Below, piece after piece: positions 8,464-19,038 of a stretch of DNA of 64,000 nucleotides. This DNA comes from an uncultured Bacteroidales bacterium (GTDB lineage: Bacteria; Bacteroidota; Bacteroidia; Bacteroidales; UBA932), in contig CALUQB010000002.1 of NCBI GenBank assembly GCA_944322815.1, positions 93,404 through 157,403 of the forward strand, written 5' to 3'. Both the position numbers and the translations under genes were made by a program. The notes below the pieces were generated by a model, which was not told the DNA's origin, ran no database searches, and saw only the letters and a list, made by a program, of their open reading frames with translations. How positions within the stretch are numbered: position 1 is the first letter of the stretch; every line of letters starts with the position of its first letter.

Positions 8464-9588
8464 ATGCTGGACAGGAACTCTAGAATATACGTTGCCGGAC
8501 ATCGCGGACTGGTCGGTTCCGCTATCTGGAAGAATCTGGAACAGAGAGGGTTCACGAATCTCATCGGCAGGAGCCATCAGGAACTGGACCTGCTGGACGG
8601 AGTGGCGGTCAGGAACTTTTTCGACAGGGAACGACCGGAGGCTGTCATATTGGCGGCCGCCCATGTAGGAGGCATCATGGCTAACCTGAGATACAGGGCG
8701 GACTTCATCTGGCAGAATCTCCAGATCCAGCAGAATGTCATCGGCGAAAGTTTCCGTCATGGAGTGAAGAAGCTGCTTTTTCTCGGTTCGACATGCATAT
8801 ATCCCCGCGAAGCCCCGCAGCCTATGACAGAAGACTGCCTGCTGACTTCCCCGCTCGAATATACGAACGAGCCGTATGCCATAGCGAAAATAGCCGGACT
8901 CAAAATGTGCGAGAGCTTCAACATACAGTACGGGACGGACTACATGGCAGTCATGCCGACAAATCTTTACGGACCGAATGACAACTTCCATCTCGAAAAC
9001 AGTCATGTGCTTCCTGCGATGATCAGGAAGATCCATCTCTCCAAATGCCTGTATGAGAATAACTGGGAGGCAGTGAGGAAAGACCTGGACCGCAGGCCGG
9101 TCCGGAAAACGGACAGGACTGTGGACGGACATTCTTCCGAAGAGGATATCATGTCGGTCCTCGGCAGCTACGGCATCAGTGCAGGGACCGTGACATTATG
9201 GGGGACCGGCAGTCCCATGAGGGAATTCCTGTGGAGTGAGGATATGGCTGACGCTTCAGTCCACATCCTTCTCAATGTTCGTTTCAAGGATACTTTCGAT
9301 CCTTCCCGGAAAAACTCCGACGGCATCACCGAAATACGGAACTGCCATATCAATATAGGTACAGGAGAGGAAATCAGCATACGGGAAACCGCGGATAAAA
9401 TCGCCAGGGAAACCGGCTTCAAGGGTGAAATCAGATGGGATGCATCGAAACCTGACGGAACGCTCCGCAAACTGACAGACGTGAACAGGCTTCACAGCCT
9501 CGGATGGCATCACAAGGTGGGAATAGACGAAGGGATCAGCCGTCTCTACAAATGGTATCTCAAAGAAAAAAATGAATATTTGAGATAG
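8464..9588 (+). CDS. fcl: GDP-L-fucose synthase
   Basis: This is the bifunctional epimerase-reductase that turns the Gmd product into GDP-L-fucose using NADPH. The Rossmann loop GHRGLVGSAIW is near the N-terminus, the GSTCIYPREAPQPM segment carries the active-site Ser/Cys, and NEPYAIAKIAG has the Tyr/Lys pair. At 374 residues it is longer than the E. coli enzyme (321). The extra stretch is the insertion around residues 195-230 (RKDLDRRPVRKTD and onward) typical of Bacteroides-type Fcl. It starts one base after the gmd stop and is certainly co-transcribed with it. Confidence 0.96.
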   Translation: MLDRNSRIYVAGHRGLVGSAIWKNLEQRGFTNLIGRSHQELDLLDGVAVRNFFDRERPEAVILAAAHVGGIMANLRYRADFIWQNLQIQQNVIGESFRHGVKKLLFLGSTCIYPREAPQPMTEDCLLTSPLEYTNEPYAIAKIAGLKMCESFNIQYGTDYMAVMPTNLYGPNDNFHLENSHVLPAMIRKIHLSKCLYENNWEAVRKDLDRRPVRKTDRTVDGHSSEEDIMSVLGSYGISAGTVTLWGTGSPMREFLWSEDMADASVHILLNVRFKDTFDPSRKNSDGITEIRNCHINIGTGEEISIRETADKIARETGFKGEIRWDASKPDGTLRKLTDVNRLHSLGWHHKVGIDEGISRLYKWYLKEKNEYLR

Positions 9589-9594
9589 TTTTCA

Positions 9595-9602
9595 TATCTT
9601 TG
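9595..9602 (+). promoter_or_regulatory. -7 box upstream of the C1B peptidase gene
   Basis: TATCTTTG matches TAnnTTTG perfectly, 64 bases before the ATG at 9666 and just after the fcl stop. The nearest TTTG (9579-9582) is too close to be an ideal -33 box. Confidence 0.5.
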
Positions 9603-9665
9603 TACGATTTGCATTCCGGTGCATTTCCGAAAGATTTGATTGTTAACATTTTTTGCATTTGCGTA

Positions 9666-10853
9666 ATGAAGAAAACTGCATTGAGTTTGGCTTTGGCCAT
9701 GGCTGTATTGCCCGGGTTTGCCCAGGACAACGACAGTCCGGAGAAAAAGAAAGGCGAGTATGAATTTACCGTCATCAAGGAGAATCCTATCACTTCCATC
9801 AAGGACCAGTATCGCTCGGGTACTTGCTGGTGCTTCTCGTCACTGTCTTTCCTCGAATCCGAAATAATAAAGGAAAAGGGAGATACCGTGGATCTTTCCG
9901 AGATGTTCGTGGTTTCCAAATCATATCATGACAGAGGTATCAAATACGTTCGTCTGGACGGCCATCTGAACTTCGCTGCAGGCAGTTCGTTCGGAGATGT
10001 CCTTCACGTGATCAAGGATTACGGAATAGTGCCCCAGGAAGCTATGCCGGGACTGAACTACGGTACTGAAAAGCCTGAACATTTCGAGATGGACGAAGGT
10101 CTGAAAGGCTATGTGGATGCCATCGTGAAGAATCCGAACAAAGTGCTTACCACTGCATGGGTAAACGGGCTCGACGGTATTCTGGCCGCATACCTGGGAG
10201 AAATTCCCGAGTCATTCGAAGTGGACGGAGTGACATATACCCCGGAAAGCTACAGGGACTGGCTCGGAATCAATCCCGATGACTATGTATCTCTCACTTC
10301 ATTCACACACCATCCGTTCTATGAACCGTTCATCATAGAAGTCTGCGACAACTGGAGATGGGATGCGTCCTACAACCTTCCGCTGGACGAACTTATGAAA
10401 GTAATGTACAATGCCATAGAGAACGGTTATACCATAGCCTGGGGTTCCGATGTGAGCGAAGCAGGATTCACCAGGAACGGTACAGGCATCGTTCCTGACG
10501 TGGACAGGAAACCAGATGCCGGTTCTGACCAGGAAAGATGGGTGGGAAAATCCGAAAAGAAAGAAGAAGCTCAGCCTGAAAATACCGGAGAGAAAGTCAT
10601 CACTCAGGAAATGAGGCAGGACGGATATGACAGAAAGACCACTACCGATGACCACGGGATGCAGATTTACGGTCTGGCCAAGGATCAGAACGGAACGAAT
10701 TTCTTCATGGTCAAGAATTCATGGGGCGATGCAGGAAAATATGACGGCATCTGGTATGTTTCCGATGCTTTCGTAAGATACAAGACCATGAATATCGTGG
10801 TGAACAAGAACGCCATTCCTAAGGATATCAGGAAGAAACTCGGCATCAAATAG
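9666..10853 (+). CDS. Secreted C1B-family cysteine peptidase (bleomycin-hydrolase-like aminopeptidase)
   Basis: I start at the ATG at 9666 because it opens a signal peptide (MKKTALSLALAMAVLPGFAQ), so the enzyme acts in the periplasm or outside. The papain-like active site is complete: Gln and Cys in KDQYRSGTCWCFSS, His in DDHGMQIYG and Asn in MVKNSWGDAG. The large insert between Cys and His is typical of bleomycin hydrolase / PepC. The acidic-basic stretch around residues 280-325 looks like a flexible linker. It stands alone, followed by pssA 7 bases downstream. Family firm; physiological substrate unknown. Confidence 0.9.
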   Translation: MKKTALSLALAMAVLPGFAQDNDSPEKKKGEYEFTVIKENPITSIKDQYRSGTCWCFSSLSFLESEIIKEKGDTVDLSEMFVVSKSYHDRGIKYVRLDGHLNFAAGSSFGDVLHVIKDYGIVPQEAMPGLNYGTEKPEHFEMDEGLKGYVDAIVKNPNKVLTTAWVNGLDGILAAYLGEIPESFEVDGVTYTPESYRDWLGINPDDYVSLTSFTHHPFYEPFIIEVCDNWRWDASYNLPLDELMKVMYNAIENGYTIAWGSDVSEAGFTRNGTGIVPDVDRKPDAGSDQERWVGKSEKKEEAQPENTGEKVITQEMRQDGYDRKTTTDDHGMQIYGLAKDQNGTNFFMVKNSWGDAGKYDGIWYVSDAFVRYKTMNIVVNKNAIPKDIRKKLGIK

Positions 10854-10860
10854 TTTCTGA

Positions 10861-11583
10861 ATGAATATTATCCGTCACATTCCGAATACTATCACATCTA
10901 TGAACCTCCTGTGCGGGGCCATAGGTGTGATATGTGCTTTCGAAGGGAGGCTGGACCTCTCGTTCATGTTCATGCTCGCCGCCGCCTTGTGTGACTTCTG
11001 TGACGGGCTCTGCGCCAGGATGCTGAATGCATTCTCCCCTATCGGAAAGGAACTGGACTCGCTTGCGGATCTGGTAAGTTTCGGTCTGCTGCCTGCCTTG
11101 ATGTTCCATGAACTGGCGCGGGAAGCCGATGCACACTGGATACTGACATACGTTCCTCTTCTGCTTGTGGTTTTTTCCGCACTTAGACTGGCCAGATTCA
11201 ACATCGACGAGACCCAGACGGAAAATTTCAAAGGTCTCGCCACCCCTGCCTGCGCCATGATAGTCGGTTCCTTTGTCTACTATATCGACTTCAATCCGCA
11301 GAGCATGATGTCAGAGTGGCCTGGCAATCCCGGCTTCATCATACTGACCACTGCGATACTATGTGCGCTCATGGTAAGCAGGATACCAATGTTCTCGATG
11401 AAATTCAAGAAAGGTGTGAAAGCCGAATCGCCGCAGTACAAGATGCGTATAGCTTTCATAGGTATTTTCTGCGTATGTACAGTGCTGGTAGTCCTGCTGG
11501 GGCTGAACTGGTCACTGGTCATTCTGCTGACATTCATTATCTATATCATCATGAATGTGGTGAACCTTTTTACAGCCAGATAA
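10861..11583 (+). CDS. pssA: CDP-diacylglycerol-serine O-phosphatidyltransferase
   Basis: The enzyme makes phosphatidylserine from CDP-diacylglycerol and serine at the inner membrane, the precursor of phosphatidylethanolamine. The CDP-alcohol phosphotransferase motif DGx2ARx8Gx3Dx3D is complete in CDGLCARMLNAFSPIGKEL followed by DSLAD (about residues 61-86). About seven membrane segments follow. The 240-residue length is usual for the small membrane-embedded type found in Bacteroidetes. It starts 7 bases after the peptidase gene and is probably co-transcribed. Confidence 0.93.
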   Translation: MNIIRHIPNTITSMNLLCGAIGVICAFEGRLDLSFMFMLAAALCDFCDGLCARMLNAFSPIGKELDSLADLVSFGLLPALMFHELAREADAHWILTYVPLLLVVFSALRLARFNIDETQTENFKGLATPACAMIVGSFVYYIDFNPQSMMSEWPGNPGFIILTTAILCALMVSRIPMFSMKFKKGVKAESPQYKMRIAFIGIFCVCTVLVVLLGLNWSLVILLTFIIYIIMNVVNLFTAR

Positions 11584-11653
11584 CCGGAAGGCATGATCAC
11601 ACTCAAGATCCGACCCGTCCGGGAGGATGGCTAATACGCTTGCACAGATATTG

Positions 11654-11699
11654 AAAAGAGACCGGCATGGAATCAGATTTCCTGGCCGTTCTCTTTTTT
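11654..11699. terminator. Bidirectional terminator between pssA and the rubrerythrin unit
   Basis: AAAAGAGACCGGC pairs with GGCCGTTCTCTTTT with two imperfect positions and is followed by a T run on the + strand; the A run on the left side serves the minus strand. It overlaps the end of the frame-shifted extension of the small ORF at 11704-11865. Confidence 0.65.
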
Positions 11700-11703
11700 A
11701 TCT

Positions 11704-11865
11704 TCATGTCTGTATATCCTGTAACCTATCATGGCAACGGCGATGGACATGAGGGGTGATATCAGATTGAAAAGGCAGCACGGAAGTGATCATCATATAG
11801 CGGAGTACCACTACCAGCACTATGAACGGGATAGTGGATACTGCCCATGAAGGAGTCCGCGGCAT
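11704..11865 (-). CDS. Small membrane protein translationally coupled to rubrerythrin (possibly frameshifted)
   Basis: The ATG overlaps the rubrerythrin stop as TGATG, a strong sign of coupled translation. The frame gives 53 residues starting [20 protein letters not shown], one clear membrane segment, then a less natural polar tail with several His and Arg. In the adjacent frame, sequence down to a stop at 11673 encodes another hydrophobic segment (LISPLMSIAVAMIGYRIYR) and a charged tail (HEDKKENGQ). This suggests a two-helix protein of about 63 residues broken by one indel near 11780, or a sequencing error. No family recognised. Confidence 0.5.
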   Translation of the reverse strand: MPRTPSWAVSTIPFIVLVVVLRYMMITSVLPFQSDITPHVHRRCHDRLQDIQT

Positions 11866-12407
11866 CAATAATTCTCTGAATGAATCTTGAAATAGCTCTT
11901 AGGATGCTTGCAGACAGGGCACATCTCAGGAGCTTTCTTGCCGATGACGATATGGCCGCAGTTCGAGCATTCCCATACCATATCCTGGTCCTTTGAGAAG
12001 ACGAGTCCGTCTTTCACGTTTGCAAGAAGCTTGCGATAGCGCTCTTCGTGCATTTTTTCGATAGCTCCGACCTTTTCGAAGAGAACGGCTATCTCAGGGA
12101 AACCTTCCTCTCGGGCTTCCTTGGCGAAACCGGCATACATGTCAGTCCATTCGTAGTTTTCGCCTTCAGCCGCATCGAGAAGATTCACGTCAGTGGAAGG
12201 GATGTCCCCGCCGTGAAGAAGCTTGAACCATATCTTGGCATGCTCCTTCTCGTTGTTTGCGGTTTCTTCGAAAATGGAAGCTATCTGTACATAGCCGTCT
12301 TTCTTCGCCTTTGAAGCATAGTAAGTGTATTTGTTTCTGGCCTGTGACTCACCGGCAAACGCAGCCTGAAGATTGGCTTCCGTCTTGGTTCCTTTCAGAT
12401 CTTTCAT
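11865..12407 (-). CDS. Rubrerythrin
   Basis: This non-haem di-iron peroxidase removes hydrogen peroxide in anaerobes, taking electrons through its rubredoxin domain. The N-terminal ferritin-like bundle carries the iron ligands in [26 protein letters not shown] and [12 protein letters not shown]. The C-terminal rubredoxin-like part has CSNCGH and CPVCKHP. The 180-residue length and single rubredoxin domain are standard. A well-formed promoter lies 43-72 bases upstream, and a small membrane ORF is coupled to its 3' end. Confidence 0.97.
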   Translation of the reverse strand: MKDLKGTKTEANLQAAFAGESQARNKYTYYASKAKKDGYVQIASIFEETANNEKEHAKIWFKLLHGGDIPSTDVNLLDAAEGENYEWTDMYAGFAKEAREEGFPEIAVLFEKVGAIEKMHEERYRKLLANVKDGLVFSKDQDMVWECSNCGHIVIGKKAPEMCPVCKHPKSYFKIHSENY

Positions 12408-12449
12408 TGTGTTTCTAATTTAGAATTATTAAAATTTAGTTACTTATTG

Positions 12450-12479
12450 CAAAGATAAGAAATTAAATTAGAATTCCAA
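12450..12479 (-). promoter_or_regulatory. Promoter of the rubrerythrin gene
   Basis: On the minus strand TTG (12479-12477), 19 bases of spacer and TATCTTTG (12457-12450) match the Bacteroidetes -33/-7 consensus, ending 43 bases before the start codon. Confidence 0.72.
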
Positions 12480-12486
12480 TAGGAAA

Positions 12487-13665
12487 TCAACGCAGTTTAT
12501 TCTGTTCGAAATGTTTTCTGGTCTGTATGAAATACCATACCACACCTGCCGCATTCACTGCCAGAGCTGCCCAGAATGCGGAATGATAGCCTGCATGCTC
12601 GGATATGACACCGCCGCAGAGGACACCAAGGCCGACACCTGCATCCCATGATGTCAATATGGAAGAATTGGCTGTACCTCTCTGGCTGTTTTCAGCAAGG
12701 TTTATGAACATGTTCTGGAAGGCCGGGTACATGTGGCCGTTTCCGAGGCCGATGACGAAAGCGGAAGCGAAATAGCCGGCAGGATTATGGACTGCGGCAA
12801 AAAGAAGATATCCCAGCATCGATGCTATGACCCCGACGGAGGCGTTGTAGCTTACTCTGTTTTCACGCAGGGCTTTCGCTCCGGTAAGCCGTGAAACTAT
12901 CAGGCCTATGGCAAACAGGGAGAAGAATATGCCTGTTCCGCCCGTCATTCCGAGTTCTTCCTTGCCGTATATAGCTACGTATGTGGAGATGACGCCATAG
13001 CTGAATGCATAGGTAACTATGGCGAGGGCTTCACGCCATCCTTTCAGGAGGAAAAAGCGGTCCAGGGATATCACTTTTTTCTCCGGCTTGAATTCCCTGG
13101 CCGGAAGCTTTATCGATGCGTCTATCAGAAGTCCTGCCAGGGAAAAGGCTGTGGAAAGCCAGAACAGGGCATGGAAGTCCCCTTTGAATGCCTGCAGCAT
13201 GTAGATGGCCAGTACGGGACCGAGAGCAGTCGCCAGGTTGTTGCTGAGCCCGTAGTAACCGATGCCCTCTGTCCTGCGTGAGGATGGAAGGACATCTATG
13301 GCCACCGTGCTCGCGGCTACTGTTGTGGAACCGAACGGTGCTCCGTGCAATGTCCTGAATATGGTGAACATCGTCAGCGTTCCTGCTATGATATATCCGA
13401 AGAAAAGCAGGAAGAACAGGAAATTGCAGATCAGCAGGACCGTTTTCCTCGGGTAATTGTCCACTACATATCCGCTGAACGGCCTTATGATCAGGGCCAT
13501 CAGCGTATAGCCGGCCAGTGCCATGCCTATAGTGTCGTTGCTTGCCCCGAAAGTTTCGCTAAGATACAGGGGCAGAAGAGGCACTATGAGCGTAAACGAG
13601 AAATTCAGAAGAAAGTTTCCCGTCCAGATCTTGAGATAATTGCTGTTCCAGAGTTTGTCCGTCAT
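12487..13665 (-). CDS. MFS-family efflux transporter
   Basis: This 392-residue inner-membrane carrier has twelve predicted membrane segments. The start at MTDKLWNSNYLKIW is chosen over a 20-residue longer frame. The loop between segments 2 and 3 (FSGYVVDNYPRKTVLL) is the usual MFS G-x-x-x-D-x-x-x-R-K motif. The overall pattern is that of drug:H+ antiporter or arabinose-efflux-like permeases. The substrate cannot be inferred. It follows gap on the same strand but a strong terminator separates the two. Confidence 0.85.
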   Translation of the reverse strand: MTDKLWNSNYLKIWTGNFLLNFSFTLIVPLLPLYLSETFGASNDTIGMALAGYTLMALIIRPFSGYVVDNYPRKTVLLICNFLFFLLFFGYIIAGTLTMFTIFRTLHGAPFGSTTVAASTVAIDVLPSSRRTEGIGYYGLSNNLATALGPVLAIYMLQAFKGDFHALFWLSTAFSLAGLLIDASIKLPAREFKPEKKVISLDRFFLLKGWREALAIVTYAFSYGVISTYVAIYGKEELGMTGGTGIFFSLFAIGLIVSRLTGAKALRENRVSYNASVGVIASMLGYLLFAAVHNPAGYFASAFVIGLGNGHMYPAFQNMFINLAENSQRGTANSSILTSWDAGVGLGVLCGGVISEHAGYHSAFWAALAVNAAGVVWYFIQTRKHFEQNKLR

Positions 13666-13683
13666 ATTCAAGTATTTTCCATG

Positions 13684-13717
13684 AAAAAAAGCAGGACCGC
13701 TGTTTCTGCGGCCCTGC
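13684..13717 (-). terminator. Terminator of gap
   Basis: On the minus strand GCAGGGCCGC pairs with GCGGTCCTGC (one G-U) around a 7-base loop, followed by seven T. It is a strong intrinsic terminator 24 bases after the gap stop. Confidence 0.85.
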
Positions 13718-13740
13718 TGGATCATTCGGCGTATTCAGAA

Positions 13741-14856
<1,116 letters not shown>

Positions 14857-14877
14857 TCATAATGCCTGCATATATTT

Positions 14878-14910
14878 TTTGGAAAAATTCAAACATCATC
14901 TTTATATTTG
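14878..14910 (+). promoter_or_regulatory. Promoter of the surE-lpxB unit
   Basis: TTTG (14878-14881), 21-base spacer, TATATTTG (14903-14910). The predicted transcript would start about 15-18 bases before the surE ATG. It is divergent from the gap promoter. Confidence 0.65.
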
Positions 14911-14931
14911 CGGGAAAAGTATCAGGAACTT

Positions 14932-15738
14932 ATGAAGATCTTGCTTACGAATGACGACGGATATCAGGCAAAAGGTATCCGGACCATGGCGGAGATATTG
15001 AAGGAATTCGGTCAGGTGACGGCAATTGCACCGAAAATGCCGCAGTCAGGCATGTCCATGGCGGTATCCATGGGAGGAAAGCCTTTGGCATACAAGGACC
15101 TGGGAGAAAAGGACGGAGTGAGATGGGCATATCTGGATGCGACACCGGCCAGTTGCGTCAAACTGGCGCTCAATACGGTATTCCAGGAAGAGAAGCCCGA
15201 CGTGGTGGTCTCAGGTATCAACCACGGTACGAATGCAGCCTCGGCAGTTTGCTATTCGGGAACCCTGGGAGCTGCAGCCGAAGCCGCATTGTGCGGTATT
15301 CCGGCTATCGGAGTGTCTCTTGACACATCGGACCCGGATGCTGATTTTTCCAGGGTCATACGGTATTTTCCCGGAATCTTCGGCAAACTCATGGCAAGAC
15401 TTCCGGACAGGTACGGCATATACTATAATATTAACTTTCCCAAAAACTCTTGCCCGGGAATCAGAGGAATCAAAGTCGCGACGCAGGGAATGGGCAGGTG
15501 GGTGAAGGAATTCGTGCGCTGGGAAGGAAGCGGTCATGCCGGACCGGGAGAAGAACTGTACGTCATAACAGGCGAATTCACGGACGATCCCAGGAATCCT
15601 GCCGATGCGGATCACAGGCTCAACGACAATGGATACATCACGGTAGTCCCTCATAAAATAGACTGCACCGATTACGACGAAGTCCGGAGACTGAGAAGCC
15701 TGAATATTGAAAATATTATTAACAATCAAGACATTTAA
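14932..15738 (+). CDS. surE: 5'/3'-nucleotidase SurE
   Basis: SurE is a metal-dependent nucleoside monophosphate phosphatase. The start at MKILLTNDDGYQAKGI places the metal-binding Asp-Asp pair at residues 8-9, as in all SurE proteins. SGINHGTNAASAVCYSGTLG is the second signature, carrying the metal-binding Asn. The length (268 residues) is normal. It is separated from lpxB by 56 bases and read in the same direction, so probably co-transcribed, an arrangement common in Bacteroidetes. Confidence 0.96.
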   Translation: MKILLTNDDGYQAKGIRTMAEILKEFGQVTAIAPKMPQSGMSMAVSMGGKPLAYKDLGEKDGVRWAYLDATPASCVKLALNTVFQEEKPDVVVSGINHGTNAASAVCYSGTLGAAAEAALCGIPAIGVSLDTSDPDADFSRVIRYFPGIFGKLMARLPDRYGIYYNINFPKNSCPGIRGIKVATQGMGRWVKEFVRWEGSGHAGPGEELYVITGEFTDDPRNPADADHRLNDNGYITVVPHKIDCTDYDEVRRLRSLNIENIINNQDI

Positions 15739-15794
15739 CAAAATTGTTATTATTGGTAACATTTTTGTTATAGCATAAATCAGAGGTTGGAAAG

Positions 15795-16973
15795 ATGAAA
15801 TACTATATCATTGCCGGTGAGGCATCGGGAGATCTTCACGGTTCGAATCTGATGAAAGGGCTTTATTCGGAAGATCCGGACGCCGAAATCAGATTCTGGG
15901 GCGGGGATCTGATGAACGGAGTATACCGTCCGTGTCCTGGCGGCGGACTGGTTCGTCACTACAGGGAAGGAGCGATCATGGGCTTCTGGGAAGTTTTCAC
16001 CCATGCATGGAAACTGCTCGGAAACATCGGCAGATGCAAAAAGGACATTCTGGACTGGAATCCGGATGCGGTCATCCTCATAGACTACCCCGGATTCAAT
16101 TTCAAGATCGCCGGGTTCGCGCATAAACACGGTATCAGGACTTTCTACTACATAGCCCCGAAAGTATGGGCATCGAGAGAAGGACGGATCCGGAAACTCA
16201 AGAAGTTCGTCGACAGGCTGTATATCATCTTCCCGTTCGAAATCCCGTATTTCAGGTCGAAAGGAATAGATGCCGTCTATCTCGGGAATCCTCTCGTGGA
16301 CTCCATCTCTGATTCAAGAGCCATGAACGAAAGCCGCGCCGATTTCCTGAAACGGAATTCTCTTCAGGACAAGCCTGTCATAGCCATGCTGGCCGGTTCC
16401 AGAAAAGGGGAAATAAGTACGATGATGCCCGTATTGACGGAGTTCGCCGCGAAAATGAAAGCCCTGCCGGAATACAGTGACTATCAGTTCCTGATAGCCG
16501 GAGCCCCGGCCAGAACCATGGAAGACTACTCCGTATATCTGAAGGAGTGTTATGAAAAAAGCGGGATCAAGGTTCTGTTCGGGGAAACCCTGTCCATCAT
16601 CCGCCATGCGGAAGCCGCAGTCGTGAATTCGGGCACGGCTTCCCTGGAAACTGTCCTCGCCGGTACGCCGCAGGTCGTGGGATACATAGGCAGCAAGCTC
16701 ACCATCATGATAGCAAGGCATCTGGTAAAGGTGAAATATATCAGTCTTGGGAATCTCATCATAGACAAGCTCGCCTTCAAAGAGCTGATCCAGGATGACT
16801 GCAACGCCGAGAATCTCATGCATGAAGTCAGGGAACTGATAGAGAACAAGGCATACCGGTCAGCTATGCTTGACGAGTATGCCCGTATCAAGAATGCACT
16901 CGGAGGCTCCGGCGCGTCCCGTGCCGTGGCTGCCGACATGGCCAGGGACCTGCAATCCCACGCCAACGGATAG
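15795..16973 (+). CDS. lpxB: Lipid-A-disaccharide synthase
   Basis: This GT19 enzyme condenses UDP-2,3-diacylglucosamine with lipid X to form the lipid A disaccharide at the inner-membrane face. It begins MKYYIIAGEASGDLHGSNL, the diagnostic LpxB N-terminus, and has VILIDYPGFNFKIA, YYIAPKVWASREGR and NSGTASLETVLAGTPQVVGY. Its 392 residues match family length. The gene converges with fbp, the two stops being one base apart. Confidence 0.97.
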   Translation: MKYYIIAGEASGDLHGSNLMKGLYSEDPDAEIRFWGGDLMNGVYRPCPGGGLVRHYREGAIMGFWEVFTHAWKLLGNIGRCKKDILDWNPDAVILIDYPGFNFKIAGFAHKHGIRTFYYIAPKVWASREGRIRKLKKFVDRLYIIFPFEIPYFRSKGIDAVYLGNPLVDSISDSRAMNESRADFLKRNSLQDKPVIAMLAGSRKGEISTMMPVLTEFAAKMKALPEYSDYQFLIAGAPARTMEDYSVYLKECYEKSGIKVLFGETLSIIRHAEAAVVNSGTASLETVLAGTPQVVGYIGSKLTIMIARHLVKVKYISLGNLIIDKLAFKELIQDDCNAENLMHEVRELIENKAYRSAMLDEYARIKNALGGSGASRAVAADMARDLQSHANG

Positions 16974-16974
16974 T

Positions 16975-18966
16975 TCAGGACCGTTCCTTGATGATACCAA
17001 GCCGGTATGCCAGGAGAAGTTTCTTAAGATCCTGAATCTGGACCATGAGCTCGCGGCCCTTGTCCGTATCCTTCACCATCATCCTCTGGCTGCTCAGTTC
17101 CACAAGCTGCGTCGTGGACTTGATATCCTGCCCTTCCTCTATGGCTTTCTGCGTGGAAGAAAACGGTTCATGCTGGACGAGCTGGAAGCCTCTTGAATGA
17201 TATACAAGAGTATAGCCGGCTATGCCTGTCTCGGGGTGGTATGCCTTTGAAAAGCCGCCGTCGATGACCATGAGTTTCCCGTTGGCGCGGACAGGCTTCT
17301 CCCCTTTTGCAGCCTTCACGGGCACATGGCCGTTGATGATATGCCGGTGCTCACCTGTCACTCCGAATTCGTCCAGTATCCTGTCACAGACGGCCTCGTC
17401 GTTTCTCAGAGTATAGTAAGCCCCCTTTTCTTCCTTGTGCAGCTCCTTGTCCACAAGGAAATAACGCTCGAAGGTAGCCATCTTGCTCTTGTCGAATGCC
17501 GGAGAATCTTTCCCGCACCACAGATACCACACGTAATCGAGGGCGAAGCTCCTCTCCGGATCGTTCTTGTCAGAGAAATAGGCCTTTCTGACAAGCTGTC
17601 CCACTCTGGCGAGAAGTTCTCTGCCCTTGTATCTGCCGCCCATGATTTCCACTTCCTTCAGCGAACCGTCATCATTCAGAGGCATGGAAGCGTGGAAGAG
17701 AAGATTCGAATTGCAGACATTGTACATGCACCCGTACCGGAATATGCATTTGATATGCTTGCGGAGTTTCTCGCTTCGGATGAAGGAATTGTGAAGTTTT
17801 TCCACCACTTCCCTTTCTTCAGGTGTAAGCTTGTACGGGTCTGTCGGATCGAGAGTCGGGAAAAAACAGTCTTTCATCTCGTAGTCCTTTCCATCCAGCA
17901 CGAAAACCTTGCGTTCCAGGTCTATATGTTCCAGAAGAAGCCTGTCATCCATACGGAACTCCGGTCTGCGACGGATGATCCCCGCTTCCAGCTTGAACTG
18001 TATCACGCTTATGGCCTTGTGCATCTGTGCCAGCAGACGCATGGTCTTGTCATCCACCTTCTGCGCCTCATCCTCGATGCGCGGACCGAAAGACACGCAA
18101 GGATCCCCGGCATAAGTCTCCATGGCGAAAGTAGCCAGCGGCAGCAGGTTTATGCCGTAGCCGTCCTCCAGCACGGCATGGTTCGCATACCTCATCGCCA
18201 GTCTGATCACGTTTGCGATACACGCATCGTTTCCGGAAGCCGCCCCCATCCACAATATGTCATGGTTCCCCCACTGTATATCGAAATGATGGTAGTTGCA
18301 CAACGTATCCAGTATGATATGAGGTCCCGGCCCTCTGTCGAAGATATCGCCCAGAATGTGCAGGGAATCTATGGTCAGCTGCTGGATGAGATTGCACATG
18401 GCTATGATGAAATCATCGGCCCTGTCAGTATCGATGATGGTACTGATGATCACGTTTATGTACGCCTGCTTGTTCGGATCCATGCTGCTCTCGTGCAGAA
18501 GCTCCTGGATGATATAAGAAAACTCCTCCGGCAGAGCCTTGCGCACCTTCGACCTCGTGTACTTCGAAGACACGTTCTGGCACACTTTCACCAGCCTGTT
18601 CAGTGTCACGCTGTACCACGAACTGATATCCGGGACAGCCTCCTTTATGAGCTGGAGTTTCTGCTCGGGATAGTAAATGAGGGTACACAGCTCCTTCTTT
18701 TCGTTTTCATACAGGGCGTTCCCGAAAATCTCGTTGACTTTCCGCTTGATAGCGCCGGAAGCGTTTCTGAGAACATGTTCGAAAGCCTCGTTCTCACCAT
18801 GCAGGTCAGCCAGGAAATGTTCGGTTCCCTTCGGCAGATTCAGAATCGCCTCCAGATTTATGATCTCCGTACTCGCCATGGCGATCGTCGGGAAATTCAG
18901 GGACAACAGCTGCAGATACTTTATGTTCTTCCTGATATCCTCTTCCGTAATCTTTTCCGTATCCAT
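16975..18966 (-). CDS. fbp: Fructose-1,6-bisphosphatase, class III
   Basis: The enzyme dephosphorylates fructose-1,6-bisphosphate in gluconeogenesis. This is the Firmicutes/Bacteroidetes class III form, a calcineurin-like metallophosphatase. Metal ligands appear in HFLADLHGENEAFEHV, GDIFDRGPGPH and WGNHDILWMG, with a late INGHVPVKAAKGEKP. The 663-residue length is typical. It begins MDTEKITEEDIRKNIKY. Its stop is adjacent to the lpxB stop, with no room for an intergenic terminator. Confidence 0.96.
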   Translation of the reverse strand: MDTEKITEEDIRKNIKYLQLLSLNFPTIAMASTEIINLEAILNLPKGTEHFLADLHGENEAFEHVLRNASGAIKRKVNEIFGNALYENEKKELCTLIYYPEQKLQLIKEAVPDISSWYSVTLNRLVKVCQNVSSKYTRSKVRKALPEEFSYIIQELLHESSMDPNKQAYINVIISTIIDTDRADDFIIAMCNLIQQLTIDSLHILGDIFDRGPGPHIILDTLCNYHHFDIQWGNHDILWMGAASGNDACIANVIRLAMRYANHAVLEDGYGINLLPLATFAMETYAGDPCVSFGPRIEDEAQKVDDKTMRLLAQMHKAISVIQFKLEAGIIRRRPEFRMDDRLLLEHIDLERKVFVLDGKDYEMKDCFFPTLDPTDPYKLTPEEREVVEKLHNSFIRSEKLRKHIKCIFRYGCMYNVCNSNLLFHASMPLNDDGSLKEVEIMGGRYKGRELLARVGQLVRKAYFSDKNDPERSFALDYVWYLWCGKDSPAFDKSKMATFERYFLVDKELHKEEKGAYYTLRNDEAVCDRILDEFGVTGEHRHIINGHVPVKAAKGEKPVRANGKLMVIDGGFSKAYHPETGIAGYTLVYHSRGFQLVQHEPFSSTQKAIEEGQDIKSTTQLVELSSQRMMVKDTDKGRELMVQIQDLKKLLLAYRLGIIKERS

Positions 18967-19038
18967 CAGATAAGTCGGTTAAAGTTTTTCATGTCATTTG
19001 GTCCTTCGGACAATGTTCTTATCGCCCTGCGGGCAATA

